From contig CM030935.1 of NCBI GenBank assembly GCA_018136815.1, positions 2,674,292 through 2,738,291 of the forward strand: 64,000 nt of DNA. The letters are read 5' to 3'. Under the pieces are notes generated by a model. The model worked only from the letters and a program-made list of their open reading frames with translations, did not search any database and was not told where the DNA came from. Below, piece after piece: positions 31,344-41,632 of the stretch. Positions within the stretch are counted from its first letter, which is position 1; each line of letters opens with the position of its first letter. Both the position numbers and the translations under genes were made by a program. The DNA comes from Isochrysis galbana (lineage: Eukaryota > Haptophyta > Isochrysidales > Isochrysidaceae).

Positions 31344-34181
31344 TTACGACGGCTTGCGGCGGCTCGCCTTACGTTTTAGCAGGTATACTAATGCCAAAAG
31401 TAGAAGCAGGGCGATCGGAACACCAACAGCGATGCCGATGATAGCACCCATGGGGAAATTTGCGTTCGGTGCTTGCGGCGGTGCCGAGGGCGAGGGCGAG
31501 GGCGAGGGCGAGGGCGAGGGCGACGTGGATGTGGCGATCTTCAAGCCATCCACGAGGGGATCATACAGCGCGGACCCCGAGAAGCGCGGGAAGCGGAAGG
31601 CAAACAGCTGCTTGGAGCCCTGCATAATAACCTTGGGATACCCTTCGGGCATCGGAATCCAAACACCGTTCACGAGGATCTCGTCTGAAAGCTCGAGAGT
31701 GATATTGGCACCATTGGCCGCATTGGTCGCGAGAGTATAACGCTTCTCCCCAGCCGACAGCGCCTCCGCCTCGGAGCCCTTGATCTGCATCCCAAATTCG
31801 AGGAACTCGCCCACATCACCCGCGCAAGCCCTTTCCTGTGCTGTTGCACCACCGCCTTGACCGTTCTCGCCGGAGCAGAATGGCCACGACGAGATAGAGA
31901 CCGAAAATTTGACGGTGCCTCCAGCCACAGCCCAAGATTCGTTTGCAGTCGGGGCGATGACGCCATCATACTTAAAGATGTGAGTCGCCACCTTGAGCTG
32001 GGAACCGCCGACGAGCTCCGTCCTGAAGTCCACTGCGTGAGAGGGAACCTCGTACTCCTCGCTGTCGCGGCCCGCGTCGATGGTAAAGTCTACGTTGGCG
32101 AAGGTGTCACGGCTGTGCTTACCGGAGTTTGGCCCTGAGTCGCCAACGACGTTGCCGTCTGCATCGAGCTCTCGGAGGTAGTCCATCTCGACCATGATCT
32201 CGTTGGGGCCATTGGAGAGCGTCATCTTCCCGGATTGGCCCTTTACTTCAACCGAGACACCATCGGCATAAAGTGAGCCTGGCGGTGGTGGTGACGGCGG
32301 TGACGGCGGCGCTGGCGGCGGAGGGGATGGTTCGGGTGGCGGAGGCGAGGGTGGAGGTGGCAGTGCGGGCGGGTCCGATGGCGAAGGGGTGGGGGGAGGC
32401 GCGGACGGTGGCGCGGACGGCGAGGGCGGAGGAGAGCTCGGGGGAGGGGGCATTTGTGGTGATGGGGGAGGGCTAGGAGGTGGCAGCCCAGGCGGAGGAG
32501 ACGAGGGCGGAGGAGGGACTTCCATGCCATTGACGACAGGATCGTAGAGCGCCGAGCCATTGAAGCGCGGGAAGCGGAAGGCGTAGAGCTGCTTAGCCCC
32601 ACGCATCACCACCTTGGGATATCCTTCGGGCATCGTCACCCAGGCACCGTTAATGTTGACCTCGTCGGATAGGTCGAGCGTGATGTTCGCTCCGGTTGCC
32701 GGGTTCGTTGCGAGCGTGTATCGTTTCCGGCCCGCGGGCAGCGCGGCGTCGCTCGAACCCTTGATCTCCATCCCAAACTCGAGGAACTCGCCAACATCGC
32801 CTGCGCATGCCGTCTGCTGCGCCGTTGCGCCGTTGCCCTGGCCGCTCTCACCAGAGCAAAATGGCCAGGATTCGACGAAGATCGAAAACTTCACGGTGCC
32901 TCCGCCGACCGTCCAAGACTCGTTCGCAGTGGGGGTGATGACGCCATCGTGCTCGAAGATATGGGTCGTCACGGTGAGCTGCGAGCCGCCGACAAGGACC
33001 GTCTTGAAGTCGACTGCGTGCGAAGGCACAATGTACTCGTTACTCACATATCCTCCTTCGAAGGTGAACTCTGTGTTGGCGAATGTACTTCGGCTGTGCT
33101 TGCCCTCGTTCGGACCTTTGTTGCCAACGACTGCTCCAGCGGCATCGAGCTCCTGGATGTAGTCCATCGCGACGGTGATCTCGTTTGGCCCGTTCGAGAG
33201 CGTCATCTTTCCTGATTGGCCGAGGACATCGACGGAGACGCCGCCTGCGTACAACGAGCCTGGCGGAAGGGACGGAGGCGGGGCTGACGGTGGCGGCGGT
33301 GAGGGCGGCGGCGAGGGCGGCGGAGGCGGCGAAGGCGGCATGGCGGGAGGTGGCACGGGCGGCGGCGGCGTGGGCGGCGGCGGCACGGGTGGCGGCGGCG
33401 TGTGTGGCGGCGGCACGGGTGGCGGCGGCGTGGGCGGCGGTGGCATGGGCGGCGGTGGCGTGGGCGACGGTGGGGGGTTGGTGGGAGCGATGGTGGTGGC
33501 GGAGACGGCGATGGCGGCATCGGGGGCGAAGAGGGCGGCGGCGTGGAGGGCGAGGGCGAGAGAGGCGAGGGCGAGGTGGGAAGCGGCGGTGATTGCGGGG
33601 CCGGAGGCGGTGGCGGCGGTGGCGGTGCGCGCGGCGTCGCGGATGGCGGATTGGGAGAGAGCGCCAAAGGGGTCGACGGAAGCGGCGGCGGCTCTGGTGG
33701 CGCAACTGGGAGGGGGACGGCGGGGGGTACGGGCGGGGTCGCCGGCAGCTGCGCGAGCGCGAGTGCAGACTGCCACATCAGACGGCGGAAGGCTGGGCGA
33801 GTGGCGGCGTGCAGGCTGCGCGGGGGGGGGGGGTGTTTGGCGTCGGTGGCGTCGTCTGCCGATCGATGGCCGCTCCCGCCACTCAGGTAGAGAGAGTGAG
33901 AGAGAGTGAGAGAGGGGAAGAGAGTGCGAGGAAATGAGGCTGAGGGGGCTTGCGATGATCACGTAAATGGGAGGAGAGAATCTGAGAGAAACATGCGGGG
34001 CTCCTTGGGGGGTGGGGCAGACTCGGCGACGGGGGGGGCGGGGCGGCGGGGGGAGAGAGGAGGGCGAGGACGGAAAGGAGAGCACTCCCCCCCCACGTGA
34101 GACGGAGGCCGTGGGGAGGGGAGAGAGAGAAGAGAAGAGTGAAGAGAGGAGATAGGGCGTGCAGAAAGTCGCCCTCCTCAT
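31344..34181 (-). CDS. Pro-rich surface protein with duplicated unknown domain
   Basis: A frame of 945 codons ends at TAA 31344-31346. From about residue 230 come Pro-rich (PPPxPPPP) linker 1, domain A (307-550), linker 2 (553-632), domain B (633-877), an SP repeat, one membrane span at 907-929 (AIIGIAVGVPIALLLLLALV) and a basic tail (KRKASRRKPS). Domains A and B share SGKMTLSNGPNEI, VPSHAVDF, TPTANESW, SWPFCSGE, ACAGDVGEFLEFGM and FRFPRF, and two Cys each. Linkers resemble algal extensin/pherophorin spacers, but the domains are not the pherophorin fold as far as I can tell. The first 230 codons are low-complexity; the real start may be later (a hydrophobic stretch HLALASLALALHAAALF is at about 205-225) or behind an intron. 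Likely type I cell-surface protein. Confidence 0.75.
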   Translation of the reverse strand: MRRATFCTPYLLSSLFSSLSPLPTASVSRGGGVLSFPSSPSSLPPPPRPPRRRVCPTPQGAPHVSLRFSPPIYVIIASPLSLISSHSLPLSHSLSLSLPEWRERPSIGRRRHRRQTPPPPAQPARRHSPSLPPSDVAVCTRARAAAGDPARTPRRPPPSCATRAAAASVDPFGALSQSAIRDAARTATAATASGPAITAASHLALASLALALHAAALFAPDAAIAVSATTIAPTNPPPSPTPPPPMPPPPTPPPPVPPPHTPPPPVPPPPTPPPPVPPPAMPPSPPPPPSPPPSPPPPSAPPPSLPPGSLYAGGVSVDVLGQSGKMTLSNGPNEITVAMDYIQELDAAGAVVGNKGPNEGKHSRSTFANTEFTFEGGYVSNEYIVPSHAVDFKTVLVGGSQLTVTTHIFEHDGVITPTANESWTVGGGTVKFSIFVESWPFCSGESGQGNGATAQQTACAGDVGEFLEFGMEIKGSSDAALPAGRKRYTLATNPATGANITLDLSDEVNINGAWVTMPEGYPKVVMRGAKQLYAFRFPRFNGSALYDPVVNGMEVPPPPSSPPPGLPPPSPPPSPQMPPPPSSPPPSPSAPPSAPPPTPSPSDPPALPPPPSPPPPEPSPPPPAPPSPPSPPPPGSLYADGVSVEVKGQSGKMTLSNGPNEIMVEMDYLRELDADGNVVGDSGPNSGKHSRDTFANVDFTIDAGRDSEEYEVPSHAVDFRTELVGGSQLKVATHIFKYDGVIAPTANESWAVAGGTVKFSVSISSWPFCSGENGQGGGATAQERACAGDVGEFLEFGMQIKGSEAEALSAGEKRYTLATNAANGANITLELSDEILVNGVWIPMPEGYPKVIMQGSKQLFAFRFPRFSGSALYDPLVDGLKIATSTSPSPSPSPSPSPSAPPQAPNANFPMGAIIGIAVGVPIALLLLLALVYLLKRKASRRKPS

Positions 34182-35762
34182 ATAATCCGTGCTTCCCTCG
34201 AGCGAGATCGAGGAGAGAAGAGAGAAGAGAGACGAGACCTCTGAGAGAGAAGAGAGACGAGATCTCTAAGAGAGAAGAGAGACGAGAGAGAGGGCGTGTG
34301 CAGAAAGATCGCCCTTCCTCCTCTCCTCATCTTCCCACTCTCTCTCTCTGTGCTTCCGAGGGGCGAGATCTAAGAGAGAAGAGGCGAGAGAGTAGAGCAG
34401 AGAGCACTTGAACGGACTGCCGAGGAAGACGCGGCGAGACTTGCCTGCGGGTGCTCGCAGTGTGTGGTTGCCCCCCCCCACGCCGAGGAGAAGGAAGGCG
34501 AGCGACGGCGGGCGCGGGCTGGGCAAGCACGCGCGGGGGGGAGGGGGGCGGGGGGGGGGGGGGGGGGGGGAGGCTTGTGCCTGGGGGGGGGGGGGGAGGA
34601 AAGCGAGAAGCCTTCAAAGAGAGCAGTTCTCTCTCTCCTGTCGGAGGCAAAGGGCGGTGCGACTACTATTGTAGTACTCCACCCTTCACACACGCTACAA
34701 AACGATCGACAATCGTCAACCGTCGCGATCGTCTTCTGGGGTTTCTAGGCGGAGGTTTAGAGTGTTTCGGGGTGGTTGGGTTTGGGTCTGCAGCGTGGTT
34801 GGGCGGGTCGTCTCGCGCGGGGGAACACAGTGCGCGTCTCGGGGGTCTCGCGCCGGCTTGGCGCGGGCACTGGCAGACTCGCAGCCCCCCCCAAGCCCCG
34901 TGCCCCGTGCTCAGCTCTGCTGCCAACGCGTGTTGTGTGTTGTGCTGTATTGTGGGACCACAACCACAATAGCGTGCGCCTCGTGCGGGGGGCGCCTAAG
35001 CGCGCCTTGCGCACTTGCACTTACCACTTGAAGGGGCACTTAGCATCCGCATCCATACGATTGCACGCAGGCAGCCTACAACCTACACAGCAGCGCCGCA
35101 GCGCCTATACAGATACAACCTACGCAATGACGCACTGCGCATAGGTGTTCTGTATGTGTAAGTATAAGCAACAAAAGCAACAAAACGGATCGTCCAAGTC
35201 GAGCGTTAGTTGGAAACAAAACTAATCCTCACCCTTGCGCTGAAAATGAGGACGCCGCCTGCGATACCGTTGTTTGACGGAAGACGAGCTCCGGCGACAG
35301 GCGACCCCCAAAACCCAAAACCAGAACCGACCCCCCACTATATTTTCTATTTTCCTCTTTGTTGCACGGACTTGTACGAGCAATGAAAAGATCCTTTTGC
35401 AGAATGTGTTTTCCTCGGGTTCTCGGGTTTCATCCAGCTTTACTCGGTAGTCGAGCAAGTGAAATCCCCGGAGTGAAACCCGAGTGAAACCCGAGTGAAA
35501 GCATCGCAAAACCCCTCTGTTGCACTCGATTGCCTCGCCCTGTCTTAGGTACTCCTCAAGTAGGCCTCCCGCGCTCGCGGCCTCTCCCACTCGCTCGTTC
35601 GTCCTTTCCCCTCCCCTCGGGCGAGCTCTCGCCGTCCACCACCCGGACTAGTTGGTGAACGTTCGCGTGTGTCCACGCCTGCTGTTCAGTCCCCAGCGTT
35701 CGCGCGTGCGCACGAGCGCTCGGCCGTGGCTCCATCCTCGTGGCAAGGGCGAGGCGCTGTGC
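34182..35762. other. Low-complexity intergenic region between divergent genes
   Basis: From 34182 to about 34420 the plus strand is GA-rich (gagagaagagagacgag repeats); 34520-34600 has long G runs. On the coding strand of the surface protein this reads as CT/C-rich leader. From 35480 to 35650 the plus strand is C/CT-rich before the reductase start. A minus-strand frame at 35222-35590 has no ATG and no recognisable domain. Confidence 0.5.
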
Positions 35763-36878
35763 ATGCGGGCGCTGTGCAGCTCCACGGTCCGCGCGCTATG
35801 TGGCTCGTGCACCTCAACGGAGTCCAGCGCACGAAGCTGCAGGGGGTTTCGCGCGTTGGTGGCCAAAGGCGATGAGGCGACTGCCATCCACACCTTTGGC
35901 TCTCTCACTGAGCTGCCGCGGCAGGATCCAGAGGCAGATGTGGAGGTTGAGATCAGCCACTCCGACCTGAACTACAAGGACGCCATGATTGTGCTCGGAC
36001 GTAAAGGCGTTGTCAAAGGCTGGCCCATCGTGCCCGGCATCGACTTTGCTGGGACGGTCCGGTCCTCGAGCTCCTCGCTCTTCCAAGGGGGAGACCAAGT
36101 GGTGCTCACTGGGAACAAGGCGGGGCAGTTCTTCGATGGTGGCTACTCCCAGAGAGCTGCTTGCCAGGCAGGCTGGCTAGTTCCTATTCCGAAGCCGTTC
36201 AGTGCGCTGGATGCGATGACTCTTGGGACAGCAGGCATTACTGCGATGATGTGCGTTTCTCACCTCGAAGCAGCAGGTGGCGTGAGGCCCTCCAAGGGCA
36301 AGGTGCTCGTCACTGGTGCAGCGGGTGGGCTAGGGCAGGTGGCAATCGCGATCCTTGCTGCGAAAGGGTATGAAGTTGTCGCGTCCACCGGACGTGCAAA
36401 TGTCGAAGGTAGCCGACTGCGGGCGCTCGGCGCCAGCGAGGTCATTGGGCGTCTACCTCCTTCAAACAAGCCTCTACAATCGCAACAATGGATCGGGGTG
36501 GTCGACTCAGTTGGCGGAGACACGCTAGCTTCTGCCCTCGCGAGCACCGCATACAATGGCGCCGTGGCTTCCACCGGAGTCGCGGGTGGGGGGGAGCTAA
36601 AGACGACGGTGTACCCATTCATCCTGCGAGGGATCCGGCTACTTGGGGTGGATTCGACTCTCCCGTGGAATATCGAAGGTTATCCGGCCGAACGCAAACG
36701 ATGGGAGGAGTACCGGGCTGAACGCCAGGCGCTTTGGGCGGACTTGGCACAGCTGATATCTCTCTCAACCCTCGAGCAGCTCCGCACAGATGCGATCCCA
36801 CTGGAGCAAGTTGTAGGCATGTCGCGAGAGATATTGGCAGGCAGAGTGGCTGGTCGGGTGGTGGTGATTCCAAATTGA
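35763..36878 (+). CDS. YhdH/AcuI-type NADPH-dependent acrylyl-CoA reductase family
   Basis: This 371-aa, intronless protein starts at ATG 35763; an upstream in-frame stretch begins with TTG and is not used. The MDR fold shows HSDLNYKDAMIVLGRKG, VPGIDFAGTV, GDQVVLTG, GYSQRA, the nucleotide loop VTGAAGGLGQVAIAIL, SVGGDTLASAL, GVAGGGELKTTVYPFILRG and GVDSTLPW. No zinc-binding cysteines are present, as expected for this subfamily. E. coli YhdH and bacterial AcuI reduce acryloyl-CoA with NADPH, and AcuI detoxifies acrylate from DMSP cleavage. The first 45 residues are Arg/Ser/Cys-rich without acids until ESS, consistent with mitochondrial or plastid targeting. Some 75 residues are longer than free-standing YhdH at both ends together. 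Confidence 0.9.
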   Translation: MRALCSSTVRALCGSCTSTESSARSCRGFRALVAKGDEATAIHTFGSLTELPRQDPEADVEVEISHSDLNYKDAMIVLGRKGVVKGWPIVPGIDFAGTVRSSSSSLFQGGDQVVLTGNKAGQFFDGGYSQRAACQAGWLVPIPKPFSALDAMTLGTAGITAMMCVSHLEAAGGVRPSKGKVLVTGAAGGLGQVAIAILAAKGYEVVASTGRANVEGSRLRALGASEVIGRLPPSNKPLQSQQWIGVVDSVGGDTLASALASTAYNGAVASTGVAGGGELKTTVYPFILRGIRLLGVDSTLPWNIEGYPAERKRWEEYRAERQALWADLAQLISLSTLEQLRTDAIPLEQVVGMSREILAGRVAGRVVVIPN

Positions 36879-37949
36879 AGGTTAGTCTTCGCCTCCGCCT
36901 TTGCCGTCGTTGTCTACTTGCGTCACATCGCATATCTACAATGCTCGACTAGGCGAATGCGAAAAAACGCGCCTGAAGATTTGGGGCAAACGCCTAGCTT
37001 AGGCACGGCACTATCTACTAGAAAAAAATTCTTAATATTCTCGCATCGCTCGCACGTGGCCGTGGTTTCTAGTACGAAGGCCCACGCGCCCGCTCCCTTC
37101 TCGCTCCCTCCTTCCACCTTGCGGCAACTCCCCTTGTGCTCTACTTTAAAAAAATATTCTTGAAGGTGTCTACTACTTTGCTATCCCCCGTCCCTCTCGT
37201 CGGGGACTTCCCCTGACATCGCCCTTGCCCCACCCTCGCTCCCCCTTCGCCCCCCCCTCGGTCCTTTTTGTTCGGTTTTGGGGGGTCGACCAATGTGCAC
37301 TACTTTCGGTCTGGCGTCGGGGGAGGGGGGGGGCGGGCCTTTTGGCTCGCAGTTGTTATGAGGCGCTTCGGGTCGCGTCTCTTTGTGGGGGCCCAGCCTT
37401 GCGGCTTCCCCCTATGGGTGGGTCGTTTGGGAGTCCCTCCTCCCTTGTAGCCAAGGCGCTATCCCTGGTCGCTCGCGTGTTCGTTGTTTTCTTGTATGAG
37501 GATGATGTGTTCGATCTCTAGTTTTTGTGTTATTATTTTTAGGGTGTGGCTTGGTGCTAGTGTATCGTTGTCTATTACGTCGAAGAGAGGGCGGAAGTCG
37601 TTGTGTCGCATTCGCGAATCGACACTCGTTCGGCTTCTCATCGTCGTTCGGCATTTATCGTTATAATTCTCTGCTTTCTCTCGTTCTCGGTCAAAAGCTT
37701 CGCTTGGATGCATGGGATCGTAGGTTGTGGAGCGCCCTCTCTCTTTCTCTCGAAAGAGAAGGGAAGTTTCCCCACCTTTCTTCCTCCCAGGCGCCTCGCA
37801 AATAGGTTTAATTTGCTATCTTCCCTGCGCTTCTTTATCTGCTTCTGGGGGCAATCAGGTTTAATTTGCAATCTCATCGCATCTTCCCCTTAGGCACATC
37901 GCACTCCTTTCGTCTTATTTGGTAGGTCTCTTGGAATCCTGCGTAGCAA
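36879..37949. other. Intergenic with repeat G
   Basis: No gene is seen. It contains an A-rich end motif (gaaaaaaattcttaatattctc, about 37020) and repeat G at 37147-37365. Beyond 37500 it is T-rich with short frames. Confidence 0.45.
37147..37365 (+). repeat. Dispersed repeat G, copy 1
   Basis: Matches 54726-54945: aaaaatattcttgaag, ctactactttgctatcc, cctgacatcgcc, tgttcggttttggggggtcg, tgcactacttt, then a G-rich end and cgggccttttg. Copies differ by substitutions and by short indels in the G/C runs. Confidence 0.7.
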
Positions 37950-38355
37950 GATTGCCTCCAAGAAAGTCGAGGCGGGACGCTCGATCGATCCGCGTCACAT
38001 CAACTCGCTCGAAAAGGTCCGCTCGTTTCTCGGTCTTTGCTCGTATTACCGTCGGTTCATCAAGGGCTTCGCGCACGTCGCGGCCCCTCTCACCGACCTC
38101 ACGCGTACGGGTGTCGATGTGGCCACCGTCTCCCAGTCGCCTGAGTGTCAGACAGCGATCCGTCGCCTCATCGACCTCATCACGTCTGCTCCAGTATTGC
38201 CTGCGCCTCGTCACGACAAGGAGTTCATCGTCAAGACGGACGCGGCCAGTACCCTGGGTATTGGCGGTATCTTGTCGCAAGTTGACGATCATGGCCATGA
38301 GCATGTCGTCGCGTATTACGGTCGCCGTCTCACCGCCGCGGAGCGTCATTGGACC
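37950..38355 (+). pseudogene. Ty3/gypsy RT-thumb and RNase H fragment
   Basis: An uninterrupted frame reads INSLEKVRSFLGLCSYYRRF, then FAHVAAPLTDLTRTG and RNase H start EFIVKTDAASTLGIGGILSQ through YYGRRLTAAERHW, where it stops abruptly. It is almost identical in RNase H to the minus-strand piece at 16525. The right edge (38353-38356) coincides with the end of a LINE fragment in the opposite orientation. Confidence 0.85.
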
Positions 38356-39100
38356 AATCGAATGTTATGCTGTCGAAGTGTATTCTGTAGAAGTCCGTTA
38401 GAATATATCTCCATGCTAGGATGTAAAGTATCTCTCTAGAGTGTGGCGAGTGGGTGTTAGGGAGTATGAACAATCTATCTACGGCTTGGTCGGTAGTGGT
38501 CGAAACGTGTTGGGTTGGATGGTAGTCCGTTAATTCGTGTATCATGTCAAATATGTCGTCCAGCGCCGGGCATGTCCCTAGGTGTGTAGAGGGTTCGTGT
38601 GATAGTTTGCAGAGTCGGCATGTCGGGTCTCTTCCGGGGAATCTGTTGTGCGTTCCAATCCGTCGATGCGTGATGTGCTGGAAGTGTAGGTATGAGTCTC
38701 TCGCTGTCATCATCGGGGAAGTGTATATGCGTGCCGGATGCTTCCATGTGTTTGTGTTGACCGGGAGTCTATCTTTCCATCTTTGAGGTCCGTTTTGGGT
38801 TCGGGTTTTGGCGTGAAGTTTCTGAAGAGCTTTCGTTAGGTGGCTCACTTCCGTTTTGTCTAGTGGTGTGCTCCCGTCTAGTGCGTACTCTTCCGGCAGG
38901 GGGAATTCCAGCGTCCTGTTTCCTTTGTATCCTTCCCCCCATTTAGCGGGGGGGTATATGTCTAGGTCGGTGGGTGTGCCTTGTAGCCGTTCTCCTATTA
39001 TGGGCGTGCCCAGGTACGACAGTTCAACTTCAAACCAGGCTCCCTTCCCGTGCTGCCTCCGGTCGCTCGTCCCGTTCCTCTCGCCCCGCTTTTCATACAT
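38345..39100 (-). pseudogene. LINE-type ORF, C-terminal fragment
   Basis: A 250-codon frame from ATG 39098-39100 includes WFEVELSYLGTPIIGERL, KWKD-like QRWKDRLPVN, DSYLHFQHITHRRIGTHNRF, CRLCK...H...C (zinc-knuckle spacing) and LYILAWRYILTDFYRI. Related pieces are at 281-921 and 44650-45013. No catalytic RT motif is included, so this is the distal part of a larger ORF. The final residues overlap the neighbouring Ty3 fragment by a few bases. Confidence 0.6.
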
Positions 39101-39724
39101 CCCATGTTACAGAGTCACAACCACAACCTCACACAAACCCACCACAGCTATTCCACAGCCCACCACATGGTAGCGGAGGGGTGTCGCCCACACCTCTCGA
39201 GTCACTCTCAGATCAAGTCACACAAGACACACTCACCTCCTCTGACCCGCCCACACACGACGCCACTGCACAGCAGCAACAGCACCCAACCCATCACAGC
39301 TGTCAATCCCACCCCTCCAACCCTCCACAGCAATCAGCCCACAAGCCCCACCCTCAACAGCCGCCGCCCCCCATGGGCGAACTAAGTATAAACTTAATTA
39401 ATTGGCATACGCCAAAGTTTTGATCTTGAGCACCCCAAATTTTGAGGTTAAAATTTGCAACTAACTTACTTTACAGTTGGTTGCCATGGAGCGCGCCGCC
39501 GCTCCCCACCTATCCTTCGGCCCCCCCGCAGAGGGCGCCCCCTCAGTATCCACGGATCTGTCGCAGGCGAAGCGACCGCGTCCGCCCGCGGAGGCGGAGG
39601 CCGAGCAGGTGAGTGCGACTTCTGTCGCGCCACACGCCACACGGCCCGTGGCCTCGGCCACACCAGGCACAGCAGCCATGCTGGCCCGCCACATGGTCAC
39701 ATGGTGGGCCACACTAGCTAATTG

Positions 39725-39818
39725 GACACAACTTTTCAGTCCCGGAATCCCGCCATGCCTGACGAGCCAGGTGTCCGAGTGATACCGGGGGGAGGAGGCA
39801 CTGCCCCCTCCCCTCGAT
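39725..39818 (+). repeat. Dispersed repeat H, copy 1
   Basis: Contains acacaacttttcagtc, ggaatcccgccatgcctgac, gagccaggtgtccgagtg and a G/C-rich end. The inverted counterpart is at 60310-60432. The unit has no coding frame. Confidence 0.6.
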
Positions 39819-41059
39819 ATTAGTTAGGTGGCGTTCCGTCGAAAGAGAGAGGACCACGCGAATGTTTTATTTTACTATAAAGTGTGATTAGAAACGAGAA
39901 CGTCTTATTTTTACACTATCTATGAAGTGTGATTAGAGTTATTGATTTCCTCGGCACATGGCCGCTAAGGTGCGCCGCTGAGCGCAAGGCGCGGTGCAGG
40001 CTAATCGCTGAGCCGGCGCTTGTCCTCTGGGCCGGTCTGTTTCTCCGTCGGTCTCTCTTTCCGTGTCATGCTCATCGTGAAATGCTCAACCCCCATTACT
40101 CGATGCAGAGTCGACTGCCAAAGGAGGAGTTGGGCGGGCTTCAAGTGCTCCCATTCAAACTAATCATTGCCGTGACCACTGGCATCCACTTTCTTCAAGT
40201 AGAGGAGTACCTCAGCCTGAATGACATGCCGTGCTCCATGTCGTATCACACTTTGCCCAAACTTAGATATATTGGGACGAGAACGTCGGGCTCCGCACGA
40301 AGAAGAAGCAGGCGTGCACCCAATCAACAGTCGACGAGGCTAAGGGGATATGACTCCGGACAAAGAAGAAGCTGCACCCAATCAACAGTCGATGAGGCTA
40401 AGGGGATAAGACGGAGAGAAGGAACGTGCAAAGAAAAACCTGACATACATGCAGGATCGGGACGAAGGGAGCGATGGAGGCATCGGCATTAAAGTGCTTA
40501 TTCGTACACATCCAGGCTAGATCGACGCCGTGCACGCCCTGCAGCCTCAGATATTCTCAAACATTTTGTACGCGCCAATGGCACGGAAACCGTGCCGTCG
40601 CAGCACTCAGATGTTCCTCCCAGGCCTTGGCACGTCGCGATCTCGAGCTCTCGCATGGGTGATATCGTGTGCATGAGCACCGAGGCTGCCGGCCCTGCAA
40701 TCACCTTGCGTTTCACGGCCACGAGAGCCACTAGAGGAGACGGAGATGGAGGCGGTGGTGGCCACGCTACGCTGCCAGTCCACCCACCACCCGAGGCGCG
40801 TCGGCACCCACTGTGAGGTTTTTTTCTTATGGGAGGAGTAGATCACCAGGGGACTTTAGACTTTAGTTTGCGCTAGTGAACGGCGACGGAGCAGCGAGGG
40901 GGGCACGCTAGACCGGAGATAAGAGGGAGGCAGTTAGTATTATACTGCATGTACACCAAGCACCCCCCCCCCGCCGAGGGGAAGGCCAGTGACCCCCTCC
41001 CTCTTTTCGCCTCTCGCGCCCCGCACCGCCCAAGCTCTCTCCCCTCTCACATCACACCT

Positions 41060-41455
41060 AAAAAAACCTTTTAATATTCTTACCGCACTCGCGGCGAATG
41101 GAACCACTACACCACTACCCACTACAAGTAGCACGTAGCATACTCTCTACACCCCCATTCCCCCGGCCCTTCTCCCCCCGCCATCAGGCGGCTCCCCCCG
41201 TACACTACTAGGGGGATTGGGGTGGAGGGCTTAGATATGGTCCGGTGGCCCGCGCCCCCCCCCGGTGATCTTTCCCCCCCTTCCTCCTGTGTCTCCGAGT
41301 GGGCGGCCGACTCTGTCTCGTCTTACCCTGTAAACTGTAAACAGGCGCGAGACTTACCGATTTTCCGGTGAGCGGAGCTCTCGCTCGCGCCCACCCCCTT
41401 CTCCGCGCTCTCTCTCCCCTCTCCTGCAGGCACGCGCGATGGCGCGCCTGCGGCA
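41060..41455 (-). repeat. Dispersed repeat E, copy 2
   Basis: Collinear with 23404-23820: cttttaatattcttaccgc start, tcaggcggctccccccgta, cttagatatggtccggtggc, gtaaacaggcgcgagactt and the terminal hairpin gcaggcacgcgcgatggcgc. The minus-strand frame LPQARHRACLQERGERAR is retained. Confidence 0.65.
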
Positions 41456-41632
41456 GGCCTCCAGCCCCGGATGGGCCGTCAGTGCGCAAGCTTACAGTCC
41501 GTGTGGAGCTTACACTGATATCAGTACTTACATCAGTACTAACATCAGCTTACGCTCTAAAAACAAAACCCATTATAACTTCTAACTTCTAGTCTTCTAA
41601 TAACTAATGACACATATCACGTCTCGCTACTA

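Larger units (their letters stand above)
39101..41632. other. Intergenic, rich in repeats; no gene supported
   Basis: From the left it holds Pro/His-rich frames at 39100-39385, an aagtataaacttaatt repeat end at 39388, a short frame from ATGGAGCGCGCC at 39485 ending at gagcag|gtgagt (possible exon, shared start with repeat E), a repeat H copy, a foldback-type end (ggtggcgttccgtcgaaa, 39828), mixed DNA with no recognised frame to 40920, repeat E copy 2 and a MITE fragment at 41488-41600. Confidence 0.45.

Noticed and set aside
33175-33909. Gly-rich plus-strand frames opposite the surface protein
   Set aside because: They are the complement of Pro-rich linkers (Gly for Pro) and carry no independent signal.
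35222-35590. 122-codon minus-strand frame upstream of the reductase
   Set aside because: It starts with GTG, has no domain, and covers the probable divergent promoter region.
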